Source: DATGIQ01 sp035295665 (GTDB lineage Bacteria > Planctomycetota > Planctomycetia > Gemmatales > Gemmataceae). Taken from it: a stretch of 24,481 nt of DNA. The stretch is taken from assembly GCA_035295665.1 (NCBI GenBank), contig DATGIQ010000224.1:1-24481 (forward strand), in the 5' to 3' direction. The notes under the pieces were generated by a model. It did no database searches. It saw only the letters and a program-made list of their open reading frames with translations, and was not told where the DNA came from. This document shows, piece by piece, positions 1 to 7,716 of this stretch. How positions within the stretch are numbered: the first letter of the stretch is position 1; each line of letters opens with the position of its first letter. The position numbers and the translations under genes were made by a program.

Positions 1-1
1 G

Positions 2-679
2 GATCGTGAGACCGGCGAGGGCCGCATCGCCGTCTTTGTGGACAACGCCAACAAGGTGGGCGCCCTGCTCGAAATGCGCTGCGAGAGCGCCCCGGTGGCC
101 AAGAGTGAGCCCTTTATCCGGCTTGCCCAGGATTTGGCCAAGCAAGTTGCCCTAAAAGAGCCCACGACCACCGAGGCCCTCCTGGCTCAGCCATTTGTGG
201 ACGATCCCAAGAGGACCGTGAACGATCGGATCGGCGACACGGTGGGTCTCATTCGGGAGAACATGAAGCCAGCACGCATGGCACGATTGCAGGGTCTGAT
301 CGGTGGCTACACGCACCATGATGGCATGGTCGGTGTGCTGCTCCAGGTCGAAGGTGCCAAGGCCGACCCGCAGCTCCTCAGCGACATCTGCATGCACATC
401 ACGGCCCTGAACCCGGTGGCAGCCCAGCGCGAAGAGATCGATCCGGCCCTCATCGAGAGGGAACGGGAAATTGCCAAGACCCAGGCCGCGGCCACGGGGA
501 AGCCGGCGAACCTTGTCGAAAAGATTGCCGAAGGCAAGTTGAAGACCTGGTTCGCCGCCAATGTGCTCGTGGAACAGCCATTCGTCAAAGACGACTCCAA
601 GACCGTCGGCGAGCTACTCAAGGCGGCCGGGCTAAAGATCGTGAAGTTCATCCGTTATCGCGTTGGCGAAGTGAGCTGA
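2..679 (+). CDS. tsf: Translation elongation factor Ts, 5'-truncated
   Basis: EF-Ts is the cytoplasmic guanine-nucleotide exchange factor that recycles EF-Tu-GDP to EF-Tu-GTP. The frame is open from base 2, so the N-terminal UBA-like region and start lie outside the window. Visible sequence begins at an EGRIAV motif and continues with NKVGALLEMRCES, which matches the core-domain strand of EF-Ts. It continues through a second core subdomain (ALNPVAAQREEIDPALIERE) and ends in the usual C-terminal LVEQPFVKDDSKTVGELL segment. The downstream end is typical for the family. rpsB normally precedes tsf, but that region is not in the window. The last 25 bp overlap the 3' end of the convergent membrane glycosyltransferase, and no intrinsic terminator is visible after the stop. 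Identity is firm. Only the start is missing. Confidence 0.95.
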   Translation, partial: DRETGEGRIAVFVDNANKVGALLEMRCESAPVAKSEPFIRLAQDLAKQVALKEPTTTEALLAQPFVDDPKRTVNDRIGDTVGLIRENMKPARMARLQGLIGGYTHHDGMVGVLLQVEGAKADPQLLSDICMHITALNPVAAQREEIDPALIEREREIAKTQAAATGKPANLVEKIAEGKLKTWFAANVLVEQPFVKDDSKTVGELLKAAGLKIVKFIRYRVGEVS

Positions 680-2241
680 TCAGGACCGTTGCCGTCCGGC
701 CGAAGGATACCTGCTTCACAAACCCAGTGCTGCACGGCACAGTACTCCGGTTTGCCTTCGGCCGTGCCCAGGTGAAGCTCCAGCTCGCGGTAGGCTGCCA
801 GGGTGAGCGGCAGCTCGGCCTTGTCCGGTCCGAGGAAACGATCACGGGCGGCGTGGCCCCGATCGAAATATACACACCACAGATGTCCTCCACGTAAGCT
901 CAAGCGTTGCCAATCGATTTGGCCATTCCAGCAGATGCGGTCGCCCGCCTGCCGCAGGTACCACTCAAACGTCGGACCCGTACTGGCAATCGAATCCATG
1001 ATCACCACCTGGTCGTCGTTCGCCGATCGGCGAAGGACATCGTCGATTACTTGACGGACCAAGCGATGATCGTCGGTCTTGTACGGTTTCAGGAAGTCTC
1101 GCAGCAAGCCACAGGCACCGACAAATGCCAGGCAACCGCAGGTGGCGAAAAGAGCGTGCCGCCGGGAACGAAAGGAAGGAATGCGTTCGATCAATGCCGC
1201 CAAGCCGGTGCCGGCCAGCAGGCAAATTACCGGGGCCAGGTGCTGCGCCACCCGGGCACTTCCGCCATAGGGGTATCGGTGCAGAGCGGCCGCCACCATC
1301 GTCAGACCAAAGGGAAGAAGCGACACGGCGAGTAGCTGCCAGCTTCGATCGCGCCCCAGATGCCAGACACCCACCAGGCACAGAAGGAACGTCAGGGTGC
1401 TTCCGCCATGATGGCTGCCGATCGGATACGCGAACAGGTTTCCCGTGTGAATGTGCCATAGCCAGATAAGCAGGGCAACCGGCTGCGCGGGAGGGAATGA
1501 TTCTTTCCAGTAGTCTTTATCCATAGAGGCATGTTGACCGAGCCCGGCCAGCCCATAGTAGACCAGAAAACTGACGCTCAGGAGGAGAACGTAGGCCACG
1601 AACAATGATTTCCTGGCCCAACCCGGCTGACGCCATACGGCGGGCAGCAGGACGAGGCTCACTGCTGCCGCGATCAACACGGCCGGGTAAGACAGCCCGA
1701 GCGCCACCGGGGTGAGCAGGGTCAGGATCAGCAACCAACGCCAGCGGTACGGTTCCTGTAACCAACTCAGCGCAGGCACCAGAATCGCCAAGGCCATCAG
1801 CAAATCGAAGGCGTACGGCTTGGCTTCGCAGCTGTGGCGGACGGGATAATACGCGATCGCCAGGATGCCGGTTGCGAGGAGTGCGCCCCGAGGGGGCAAC
1901 GAGCGCCAGGCGAGCCGCCAAAACAGGGCCAGGCTACCCAGACCGGCCAGGAAGGGGAGCAAGCGCAGCGCCAGCTCGGAGCCTCCCAGCCAGCGGTAAA
2001 CGGTCGCCTCGCCCCACAAGAACAACAGCGGCGCAACCTGGTGAAAACGCAAGGGCTGGATTAGTTCCCGGTACCCTCGGTCAAGGAAGTTGAGGCAAAC
2101 AAACGCCTCATCTCCCCAGAGCGGAAACCGCCACAGGTACCGCACCGTTCGCCAGAGAACTCCCAGCGCGATCAGCGCAACAGCCCACGTTTTCAGGGAG
2201 TGGAGTACGGACGCACGGTAGCTGTGAGGTGTCGAAACCAT
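655..2241 (-). CDS. GT-C fold (GT39/ArnT-like) integral membrane glycosyltransferase
   Basis: This predicted multi-pass membrane protein has 528 residues. Residues 18-32 form a first hydrophobic segment, followed by LWGDEAF with D44 and E45. This acidic motif in the first extracytoplasmic loop is typical of GT-C transferases using polyprenyl-phosphate sugar donors. A second family-like motif, RHSCEAKPYAFDLL, follows near residue 130. Many further hydrophobic helices run to about residue 380, and the C-terminal ~140 residues are soluble. In planctomycetes such proteins are usually annotated as glycosyltransferase family 39 or hypothetical membrane proteins. The acceptor cannot be told from sequence. 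The gene is convergent with tsf, sharing 25 bp, and divergent from the phosphatase gene. The ATG at 2241 is the first possible start and opens the first membrane segment appropriately. The family call is confident; the substrate is unknown. Confidence 0.75.
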   Translation of the reverse strand: MVSTPHSYRASVLHSLKTWAVALIALGVLWRTVRYLWRFPLWGDEAFVCLNFLDRGYRELIQPLRFHQVAPLLFLWGEATVYRWLGGSELALRLLPFLAGLGSLALFWRLAWRSLPPRGALLATGILAIAYYPVRHSCEAKPYAFDLLMALAILVPALSWLQEPYRWRWLLILTLLTPVALGLSYPAVLIAAAVSLVLLPAVWRQPGWARKSLFVAYVLLLSVSFLVYYGLAGLGQHASMDKDYWKESFPPAQPVALLIWLWHIHTGNLFAYPIGSHHGGSTLTFLLCLVGVWHLGRDRSWQLLAVSLLPFGLTMVAAALHRYPYGGSARVAQHLAPVICLLAGTGLAALIERIPSFRSRRHALFATCGCLAFVGACGLLRDFLKPYKTDDHRLVRQVIDDVLRRSANDDQVVIMDSIASTGPTFEWYLRQAGDRICWNGQIDWQRLSLRGGHLWCVYFDRGHAARDRFLGPDKAELPLTLAAYRELELHLGTAEGKPEYCAVQHWVCEAGILRPDGNGPDQLTSPTR

Positions 2242-2442
2242 TCCTTTGCGCCCAACGGCACACTTCCTATCATCTCCGCTTTGTCCAAAGGAGGTCGCGG
2301 TTCATAGCAATCTCCGTCCTGGAACGCTAGTCCGTTTGCTTCCACCGCTTGAAAGCGGTCTAGCTCGATTTTTGCACTTTTGGCATGATGGGCCCCTTGA
2401 CTGGGGTCTGCCGTTCATCGGATCAGGAGTTGCCCCAACCCG

Positions 2443-3489
2443 ATGCAGACGATGGTTGAGAGAGAAACGGCCACGGAAGCCGTACCGCCCTCGCCCCGGC
2501 GGACAGGACCGCCCTGGCCGCGGATCCGGCGAGCGCTTCTAGTGGGCGGTCTGGTTGGTCTTCTGGGAATGGCAGGGGCGGAAGCCTACAGCGTGTTTCT
2601 CGGTAGCAATTTCCACATGATCATCCCCGGCGTGTACCGCTCCGCTCAACTTTCCCCTGCCGTGCTGGAACAGGCGGTGCGAACCAAGGGGATCCGCACG
2701 GTCGTGAACCTGCGCGGCAGCTGCGACCCCTGCCCGTGGTACATCGAGGAAAGTCGGACCACGCACCGATTAAATGTGTGTCAGGAAGATTTGTGCTTTT
2801 CGGCCGGCCATCTCCCTTCTGTGCTTGAAATGCGTCGTCTGATCGAAGTGCTGGACCGCACCGAATATCCGATCTTGCTTCACTGTCGGCGGGGCGCGGA
2901 CCGAACGGGGATGATCGCGGCGGCCATCGTGCTCTTGCAGACCCGCGCCAGTTTGAAGCAAGCGCGGTTCCAACTCGGCCTCCGCTACGGCCACCTTGCT
3001 CTGGGAAGGCCGGCCTACCTGGACGATTTTCTGGACCTGTATGCAGAATGGCTCGACAGCCAAAGGCTGGCCCATTCACCCGAGATATTTCGGCGCTGGC
3101 TCGAAGAGAGCTATTGCCCGGCGGAATGCTGCTGCGACATCACGGTCGTCGACGTTCCGAACCCGATCGCAAAAGAGGAGCCGTTCATCGTACGGGCACG
3201 CTTCCGCAACACGAGCATCAAACCCTGGCATCTGCGCGCGGGAAGCAATGCCGGCATCCATGGCTGCTACGTCCTGTGGGATGCTCGGGGGAACCAGCTT
3301 CTGTCTGGCCGGGCTGGAGTCTTCGACGCCGAGGTGGGCCCGAATGAGGCCATCGACCTGGACCTGGCTCTGCCGGCTTTACGCCAACCGGGCAAATACC
3401 GTTTGCAGATCGACATGGTGGACGAACAGCATTGCTACTTCCATCAGACCGGTATGGAGCCCCTGGAGCAAGAACTCGAGGTTCGCTAA
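2443..3489 (+). CDS. Membrane-anchored tyrosine/dual-specificity phosphatase-like protein with C-terminal beta domain
   Basis: The protein has 348 residues. Residues 1-30 are basic and proline-rich, 31-48 form one hydrophobic segment (signal anchor), and NFHMIIPGVYRSAQL (56-70) opens a DSP/PTP-like domain. The active-site loop is HCRRGADRTG with nucleophile C148 and R154, the canonical C-x5-R signature of Cys-dependent phosphatases. The conserved GLRYGHLALGRPAYLDDFLDLY stretch follows. From about residue 235 a Cys-containing segment (CPAECCCD) leads into a ~110-residue beta-rich domain that looks immunoglobulin-like, with function unknown. The likely role is a phosphatase acting at or outside the membrane, but whether it acts on proteins, inositides or sugar phosphates is open. 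The GGAG-type ribosome site at 2425-2429 is somewhat far from ATG 2443, so the start is tentative (ATG 2452 is an alternative). It precedes the UPF0104/GT2 pair on the same strand but is separated from it by strong hairpins. Confidence 0.75.
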   Translation: MQTMVERETATEAVPPSPRRTGPPWPRIRRALLVGGLVGLLGMAGAEAYSVFLGSNFHMIIPGVYRSAQLSPAVLEQAVRTKGIRTVVNLRGSCDPCPWYIEESRTTHRLNVCQEDLCFSAGHLPSVLEMRRLIEVLDRTEYPILLHCRRGADRTGMIAAAIVLLQTRASLKQARFQLGLRYGHLALGRPAYLDDFLDLYAEWLDSQRLAHSPEIFRRWLEESYCPAECCCDITVVDVPNPIAKEEPFIVRARFRNTSIKPWHLRAGSNAGIHGCYVLWDARGNQLLSGRAGVFDAEVGPNEAIDLDLALPALRQPGKYRLQIDMVDEQHCYFHQTGMEPLEQELEVR

Positions 3490-3515
3490 ATGGCAGGGGA
3501 TAACACAAGCCTGCC

Positions 3516-3614
3516 CGCGCCCGCGCAGGTCCTGCTAAATGGCGGCGAGTAATCCAGCAACACCAGCCGGACGCGCCCGCGAAGGACCTGCGCGGGCGCG
3601 TCCGGCTGGTGTTG
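3516..3614. repeat. Two overlapping, mutually exclusive long inverted repeats (terminator/attenuator candidate)
   Basis: A perfect 24-bp inverted repeat pairs 3558-3581 with 3591-3614 around a 9-nt loop (3582-3590). A second perfect 18-bp pairing joins 3516-3533 with 3583-3600, reusing the loop and part of the right arm of the first. The two stems cannot form together, which is the geometry of an attenuator. They lie between the phosphatase stop (3489) and the UPF0104 start (3626). No T-run follows, so Rho-independent termination is not obvious. A mobile REP/MITE-like hairpin is an alternative. Confidence 0.8.
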
Positions 3615-3625
3615 AAGGTTCATGC

Positions 3626-4651
3626 ATGAGGACAGAGAGGATGGGCGACGATGCCCAGGACAAATCCGTGAGCAAGAAGCTTCGCCTGTTGGTGAGTGGC
3701 GCGCTGCTGGTCTGGCTGGCCTGGCGGACCGATTGGAACCAGGTCGGCGCAGCGTTTTTGCATCTGCGCGTGGAGTTTTGGCTGGCCGCGGCCGCGCTGT
3801 TGCTGCTGGCCCAAGTCGCCAGTGCCGTGCGCTGGCGTCTGCTGGCGCAGCCCTTGGGTTTTCACAGACCTTTGCGCCAATTCGTCGGCTTTTATTTCGT
3901 GGGCATGTTCTTCAACTTGCTGTTGCCGACGTCGGTTGGCGGGGATGTGGTACGAGCCTGGTATCTGGATGGCAACTCCGGGCGAAAGCTACCGGCTTTC
4001 TTGAGCGTGTTTGTTGATCGCTTGAGCGGTCTCTTGATTCTGCTGGCCGTAGCCTGCGTTGCCGACATCCTGTGCCCGATCCCGTTGCCGTTCTGGATCG
4101 GTGCCAGCATCTGGGCAACAGCCGGCTGTGCGGTATTGGGCCTAGTGGCCTTGCCGGTCGTGCATCACTATGTCCGTCCCGGACAGGGGCGGATCGGCAC
4201 CCACATCGTTTCCCTCTCTCACTCCCTCACGCTCCTCTTCGGCCAGACGCGGTTGCTGCTCATCACCACGGCCCTCTCGCTGCTGGTGCAGGTGGTGAAC
4301 GTCGTGCTGCTATGGCTGATTGGCTTGGCCATTGATGCTCCGGTCCCCGCCGGCTACTGCGGCATTGTTGTGCCAATGGTGACGCTCTTGACTTTGCTGC
4401 CGGTCAGCCTGAACGGCATGGGCGTGCGCGAAGGGGGCATGGTGTTGTTCCTGGCGCCGCTGGGCATCGGGTCGGCCACCGCATTGACGTTGGCTTTTCT
4501 GTGGTTCTCCCTCTTCGTGGCTGTCAGCTTGCTGGGCGCGGCTATTTATCTCTTCGGCACTCTTTCTCAATCCGGGGAGCGGACCCATGATTCGTTTGTC
4601 GGTCGTGATTCCGATCAAGGACGAGCGCGACAACCTCAGGCCGCTGCATGA
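3626..4651 (+). CDS. UPF0104 / lysylphosphatidylglycerol synthase TM-region family protein
   Basis: This 341-residue multi-pass membrane protein belongs to the flippase-like UPF0104 (LPG_synthase_TM, AglD2/MprF-like) family. Diagnostic sequences are LLLPTSVGGDVVRAWYL in the first third and LLPVSLNGMGVREGGMVLF in the last third, both typical family signatures. About eight hydrophobic segments are visible. Members are found with polyprenyl-sugar or lipid-modifying enzymes, and a flippase role has been proposed but is not proven. The start was set at ATG 3626 because GAAGG (3614-3618) sits 7 nt upstream. An in-frame ATG at 3539 would place the 24-bp hairpin inside the coding region and is less likely. 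The 3' end overlaps the downstream GT2 by 65 bp in another frame, implying co-transcription and probable translational coupling. The two proteins probably serve one glycolipid or glycan pathway (inference). Confidence 0.82.
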   Translation: MRTERMGDDAQDKSVSKKLRLLVSGALLVWLAWRTDWNQVGAAFLHLRVEFWLAAAALLLLAQVASAVRWRLLAQPLGFHRPLRQFVGFYFVGMFFNLLLPTSVGGDVVRAWYLDGNSGRKLPAFLSVFVDRLSGLLILLAVACVADILCPIPLPFWIGASIWATAGCAVLGLVALPVVHHYVRPGQGRIGTHIVSLSHSLTLLFGQTRLLLITTALSLLVQVVNVVLLWLIGLAIDAPVPAGYCGIVVPMVTLLTLLPVSLNGMGVREGGMVLFLAPLGIGSATALTLAFLWFSLFVAVSLLGAAIYLFGTLSQSGERTHDSFVGRDSDQGRARQPQAAA

Positions 4652-5564
4652 TGCCCTCCGCCGATCTCTGGATCCGCTTGGACTCACGTACGAAGTGATC
4701 CTGGTCGACGACGGCAGCACAGATGGCTCGTTTGCCGTCCTGGAAGAGCTGGCCGCCACGGATCCCCATCTCAAGGTGGTTCGGCTACGGCGGAATTTCG
4801 GCCAGACGGCGGCCTTGCAGGCCGGAATCGATTGGTCCAGCGGCGAAGTCCTCGTCACCATGGACGGCGATCTCCAAAACGACCCCGCGGATATCCCCCT
4901 CCTGCTCGCCAAGTTGGCCGAGGGCTACGATGCCGTCCTGGGAATGCGGGCCAATCGGCAGGATCATTGGCTGGTGCGCAAAATCCCCAGCTTGCTTGGC
5001 AACTGGTTGATCCGCAAGGTCACGGGGGTGCACATCAAGGATATGGGCTGCACCCTGCGTGCCATGCGCCGGGATCTCGCGGAGGCGTTGCCGCTCTATG
5101 GCGAGCTGCATCGCTTCGTCCCGGTGCTGGCCCAGCAGTACGGCGGCCGCCTGCTCCAAATCCCGGTCCGCCATCATGCCCGCGCCGCCGGCAAAACCAA
5201 GTACAATTTGACCCGCACCGTGCGCGTTATTTTGGACCTGATCACGGTCAAATTCCTGCACAGTTACCTGACCCGTCCGATGCACGTAATGGGGCTGGCC
5301 GGTCTTTTGTCGATGGGGCTGGGCCTCGTCAGTTTTCTGGCCACGGTCTGGATGAAGACCCACTCCAAGCCGCCGATCTGGATGACCAACAATCCCTTCT
5401 TGTTCTTCAGCATGATGCTGGAACTCATCGGCGTGCAGTTCATTTCGATGGGATTACTCGGTGAAGTGCTGACACGCACCTATTTCGAGAGCCAGGGGAA
5501 GACGGCCTATACGGTACGCAGTACGCTCAATCTGGATGCACCGAGGAAGCGACGCGCGGCCTAA
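4587..5564 (+). CDS. Polyprenyl-phosphate glycosyltransferase, GT2 (DPM1/GtrB/ArnC-like)
   Basis: The protein has 325 residues. A GT-A domain comes first: VVIPIKDERDNL near the N-terminus, VDDGSTDGS for nucleotide-sugar binding, and MDGDLQNDP at residues 92-100, where D93/D95 form the DxD-like metal/donor site. GMRANRQD and GCTLRAMRR follow, as in bacterial DPM1-like enzymes. Two C-terminal membrane helices (about 233-257 and 271-295) match the GtrB/ArnC/DPM1-type architecture. Such enzymes transfer a sugar from a nucleotide donor to undecaprenyl phosphate on the cytoplasmic face. The lipid-linked sugar could feed a GT-C enzyme such as the one at 655-2241 (inference). A GGGAG element precedes ATG 4587. 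The gene begins inside the 3' end of the UPF0104 gene with a 65-bp overlap. The sugar specificity is not readable from the sequence. Confidence 0.88.
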   Translation: MIRLSVVIPIKDERDNLRPLHDALRRSLDPLGLTYEVILVDDGSTDGSFAVLEELAATDPHLKVVRLRRNFGQTAALQAGIDWSSGEVLVTMDGDLQNDPADIPLLLAKLAEGYDAVLGMRANRQDHWLVRKIPSLLGNWLIRKVTGVHIKDMGCTLRAMRRDLAEALPLYGELHRFVPVLAQQYGGRLLQIPVRHHARAAGKTKYNLTRTVRVILDLITVKFLHSYLTRPMHVMGLAGLLSMGLGLVSFLATVWMKTHSKPPIWMTNNPFLFFSMMLELIGVQFISMGLLGEVLTRTYFESQGKTAYTVRSTLNLDAPRKRRAA

Positions 5565-5566
5565 GC

Positions 5567-5586
5567 CCACCCATGGCCATGGGTGG
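5567..5586. repeat. Perfect 20-bp palindrome after the GT2 stop
   Basis: CCACCCATGG is followed immediately by its exact reverse complement, giving a 20-bp palindrome that starts 3 bp after the GT2 stop codon. It could be a protein-binding site or part of a transcript 3' end. No loop bases are present, so an RNA hairpin would lose its central pairs. Confidence 0.7.
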
Positions 5587-5620
5587 CCTGATCCATGGTC
5601 CGGTTGGTTGTGTGCGTTTC

Positions 5621-5677
5621 GCGGCGGTGCGCAGAACCGCGCGGGGCGCATCCGCACGCGGTTCTGCCAACCGCCGC
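5621..5677. terminator. Long GC-rich hairpin between GT2 and isomerase genes
   Basis: Positions 5621-5641 pair with 5657-5677 as a 21-position stem broken only by a 2-nt internal mismatch, with a 15-nt loop. The right arm is followed by CTCAACAAAAACG, so there is a short A-run on the plus strand, which is a T-run on the minus strand. A bidirectional or processing-type 3' end is plausible. The position, 57 bp after the GT2 stop and about 150 bp before the next start, suits a transcript boundary. Confidence 0.5.
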
Positions 5678-5823
5678 TCAACAAAAACGGACACATGCAG
5701 CGGGACTGGGTATGAGAAACGGCCTTGACGCTCTCCGGACGGCGCCTTCAATATCACGACATGAGAGAGAACCTTTGTTTTGCCGAGAGGATTGCCGCAA
5801 TGATGCTCCATCAGGAAAACCAG

Positions 5824-6681
5824 ATGAGTCGGCGCCGCTTTCTCCAAGCGGGCGCCGCCGGTACGGTCGGATGCGCTGGGTTTCCCGCTCTGCTTGGCGC
5901 GACCGAGAGGATTGCCGATCCGTTCGGCAGCTTCATCATGGGCGCGCAAAGCTATTGCTTCCGGAATTTTGCCACCGAACCGGCCCTCAAGCGCACCCAG
6001 GAGCTGGGGCTGCACTTCATCGAATTCTTCCAGAAGCATGCTCCGCCGGATAGCACGCCGGATCAGATCCAGGCCCTCCTGCGACTCTGCGCGAACTACG
6101 ATATCAAGCCCATCGCTTACGGGGTGCAGAGCTTCACCAAGGGCCACGATGCCAACAAGAAACTCTTCGAGTTCGGCAAAGCGCTCGGCATCAAGACGTT
6201 TAGTGCTGACCCGAGCCCGGACAGCTTCGATAGTTTGGACAAGCTGGTCGATGCCTACAAGATTTCCATCGCCATCCATCCGCACGGTCCGACAGGGCGC
6301 GGCCAACTGCACCGCTGGTATTCGGCCGAAGTGATCATGGCTGCGGTCAAAGATCATCATCCGCTGATCGGTTCTTGCTTAGATACCGGCCATCTGATCC
6401 GAGCAGCTCAGCTTGGCAAAAAGCTCGACCCGGCCGAGCAGATTCGAATCATGGGACCACGCAATTTCGGCCTCCATCTGAAGGACCACGATAACCAGAA
6501 GAACACGGACGTGGTGTATGGCCAGGGCTCGCTCAATGTGCCGGCTGTCCTGAAAGCGTTGAAAGACGTGAAGTTCGCCGGCTACATCAGTATCGAATAC
6601 GAAGCCCACGCGGAAAACCCATCGCCCGATATGAAAGCCTGTCTGGACGTACTCAAGGAAGCGATCAAGAACGTGGGCTGA
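5824..6681 (+). CDS. Tat-exported sugar phosphate isomerase/epimerase-like TIM-barrel protein
   Basis: The protein has 285 residues and belongs to the xylose-isomerase-like TIM-barrel (AP_endonuc_2) superfamily. The N-terminus MSRRRFLQAGAAGTVGCAG is a twin-arginine signal (R-R-x-F-L followed by a short hydrophobic core), so the mature protein is probably periplasmic. Barrel-strand motifs with candidate metal ligands include FIEFF, CLDTGHLIRA, GLHLKDHD and GYISIEYE, giving Asp/His/Glu ligands in the usual order. The start at ATG 5824 is chosen because AGGA (5813-5816) lies 7 nt upstream and the Tat motif then sits directly at the N-terminus. Longer in-frame starts at 5725 (TTG), 5761 and 5800 exist and would bury the signal. 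Exported TIM-barrel isomerase-like proteins are abundant in planctomycetes and probably act in carbohydrate catabolism. The substrate is unknown. The gene stands alone between a hairpin and a promoter-like site. Confidence 0.82.
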   Translation: MSRRRFLQAGAAGTVGCAGFPALLGATERIADPFGSFIMGAQSYCFRNFATEPALKRTQELGLHFIEFFQKHAPPDSTPDQIQALLRLCANYDIKPIAYGVQSFTKGHDANKKLFEFGKALGIKTFSADPSPDSFDSLDKLVDAYKISIAIHPHGPTGRGQLHRWYSAEVIMAAVKDHHPLIGSCLDTGHLIRAAQLGKKLDPAEQIRIMGPRNFGLHLKDHDNQKNTDVVYGQGSLNVPAVLKALKDVKFAGYISIEYEAHAENPSPDMKACLDVLKEAIKNVG

Positions 6682-6699
6682 TCTGTCTGTTACGGTGCC

Positions 6700-6708
6700 T
6701 GGTATAAT
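6700..6708 (+). promoter_or_regulatory. Extended -10 promoter candidate upstream of the ferredoxin reductase gene
   Basis: TGGTATAAT contains a perfect TATAAT (6703-6708) preceded by the TGn extended -10 element. No good -35 hexamer is seen at 16-18 bp, which is acceptable for extended -10 promoters. It lies 75 bp upstream of the start at 6784 and just after the isomerase stop, so it probably drives the fpr-kinase-accA cluster. Confidence 0.5.
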
Positions 6709-6783
6709 GGCCGGGGCAGGGTAGGGGGGCGCCTGTCGTCCCTGCTCGGGTTATCGAAGCGGTAGTCAACCGGAAGGACAAGC

Positions 6784-7716
6784 ATGGATCCTGCCGTGGC
6801 CGCAGAATTGCGGCGCCAGTGGTACAACGCCACCGTCGTGGGGCTGCGCAAAGCCCATTCGGATCTGATGGTGCTGCGCGTCCGTTCGGATTTTCCCCGG
6901 CCGGCGCACCAACCAGGGCAATACACGACGCTCGGACTCGGTTCGTGGGAACCGCGCTTCCCCGGTTGTCAGGAGGAAACGCTGCTGCCCGGCGATGAAA
7001 CGAAGCTGGCCCGGCGTGCCTATTCGATTAGCTGTTCGGTCCTGAATGAGAGCGGGGAACTCGAAGACATCGAGCACACCGATTGGCTGGAGTTTTACAT
7101 CGTGCTGGTGCGCGACTCCGCAAAGGATCGACCCCCGGCACTGACGCCGCGGCTATTCCTGCTCCGCGAAGCGGATCGGCTCTTCCTTGGCGAGCGGATC
7201 ACCGGCCATTTCACGCTCGACCCTGTCCAACCGGAGGACACGGTTATTTTCCTGTCCACCGGCACGGGCGAAGCACCACACAATTACATGCTGTGGGAAC
7301 TGCTCCGCCGGGGCCACCGCGGCCGAATCCTATCCGCGTGCTGCGTCCGCTACCGACGGGATTTGGCCTATCTGGCCATCCATGAACAATTAATGCATCG
7401 CTATCCCAACTACTCCTATCTGAGCCTGACGACTCGAGAAGCCGACACAGTTCAGCACAAAGTCTACATTCAGGACCTGATTACCAGCGGCCAGCTCGAA
7501 GAACGCATCGCCAAGCCACTCGACCCCGAGCGCACCCATGTGTACCTGTGCGGCAATCCGAAAATGATCGGCGTGCCGACCGTCAATCGTGACACCGGAC
7601 AACGGGTCTTTCCGCAGCCACCGGGAGTGATTGAAATTCTTGAGGAGCGTGGCTTCCGGGTCGATCAGCCACAGATTAAGATGAAGGGAAGTATCCATTT
7701 CGAGGAATACTGGTGA
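6784..7716 (+). CDS. fpr: Ferredoxin--NADP(+) reductase (Fpr type)
   Basis: This 310-residue cytoplasmic FAD-containing oxidoreductase moves electrons between NADP(H) and ferredoxin or flavodoxin. The FAD-binding signature RAYS lies at residues 78-81, the NADP-binding motif GTGEAP at 160-165, and the CGNPKM motif at 256-261. The C-terminus EEYW ends in the aromatic residue that stacks on the flavin in bacterial Fpr proteins. The length is slightly above the usual 250-280 residues because of an insertion around 55-75 before the FAD motif. The extended -10 promoter lies upstream. A GGAAGGA ribosome site sits just before ATG 6784. The final 4 bp overlap the kinase start (GTGA arrangement), so the two are co-translated. 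A link with fatty-acid synthesis through accA further down is inferred only from proximity. Confidence 0.9.
   Translation: MDPAVAAELRRQWYNATVVGLRKAHSDLMVLRVRSDFPRPAHQPGQYTTLGLGSWEPRFPGCQEETLLPGDETKLARRAYSISCSVLNESGELEDIEHTDWLEFYIVLVRDSAKDRPPALTPRLFLLREADRLFLGERITGHFTLDPVQPEDTVIFLSTGTGEAPHNYMLWELLRRGHRGRILSACCVRYRRDLAYLAIHEQLMHRYPNYSYLSLTTREADTVQHKVYIQDLITSGQLEERIAKPLDPERTHVYLCGNPKMIGVPTVNRDTGQRVFPQPPGVIEILEERGFRVDQPQIKMKGSIHFEEYW

Noticed and set aside
2344..2359. Small hairpin (6-bp stem, UGAA loop) followed by a TTTTT at about 10 nt
   Set aside because: The T-run is too far from the stem, and no gene on the plus strand ends just upstream, so a terminator call is not supported.
2246..2542. 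98-codon plus-strand frame before the phosphatase gene
   Set aside because: No ribosome site, no family resemblance, and it overlaps the phosphatase start in another frame.
5783..5917. 15-bp direct repeat (5783-5797 and 5903-5917) around the Tat signal region
   Set aside because: Both copies encode E-R-I-A and occur only twice. It could be a chance match or small duplication, and no attachment-site or mobile-element context is visible.
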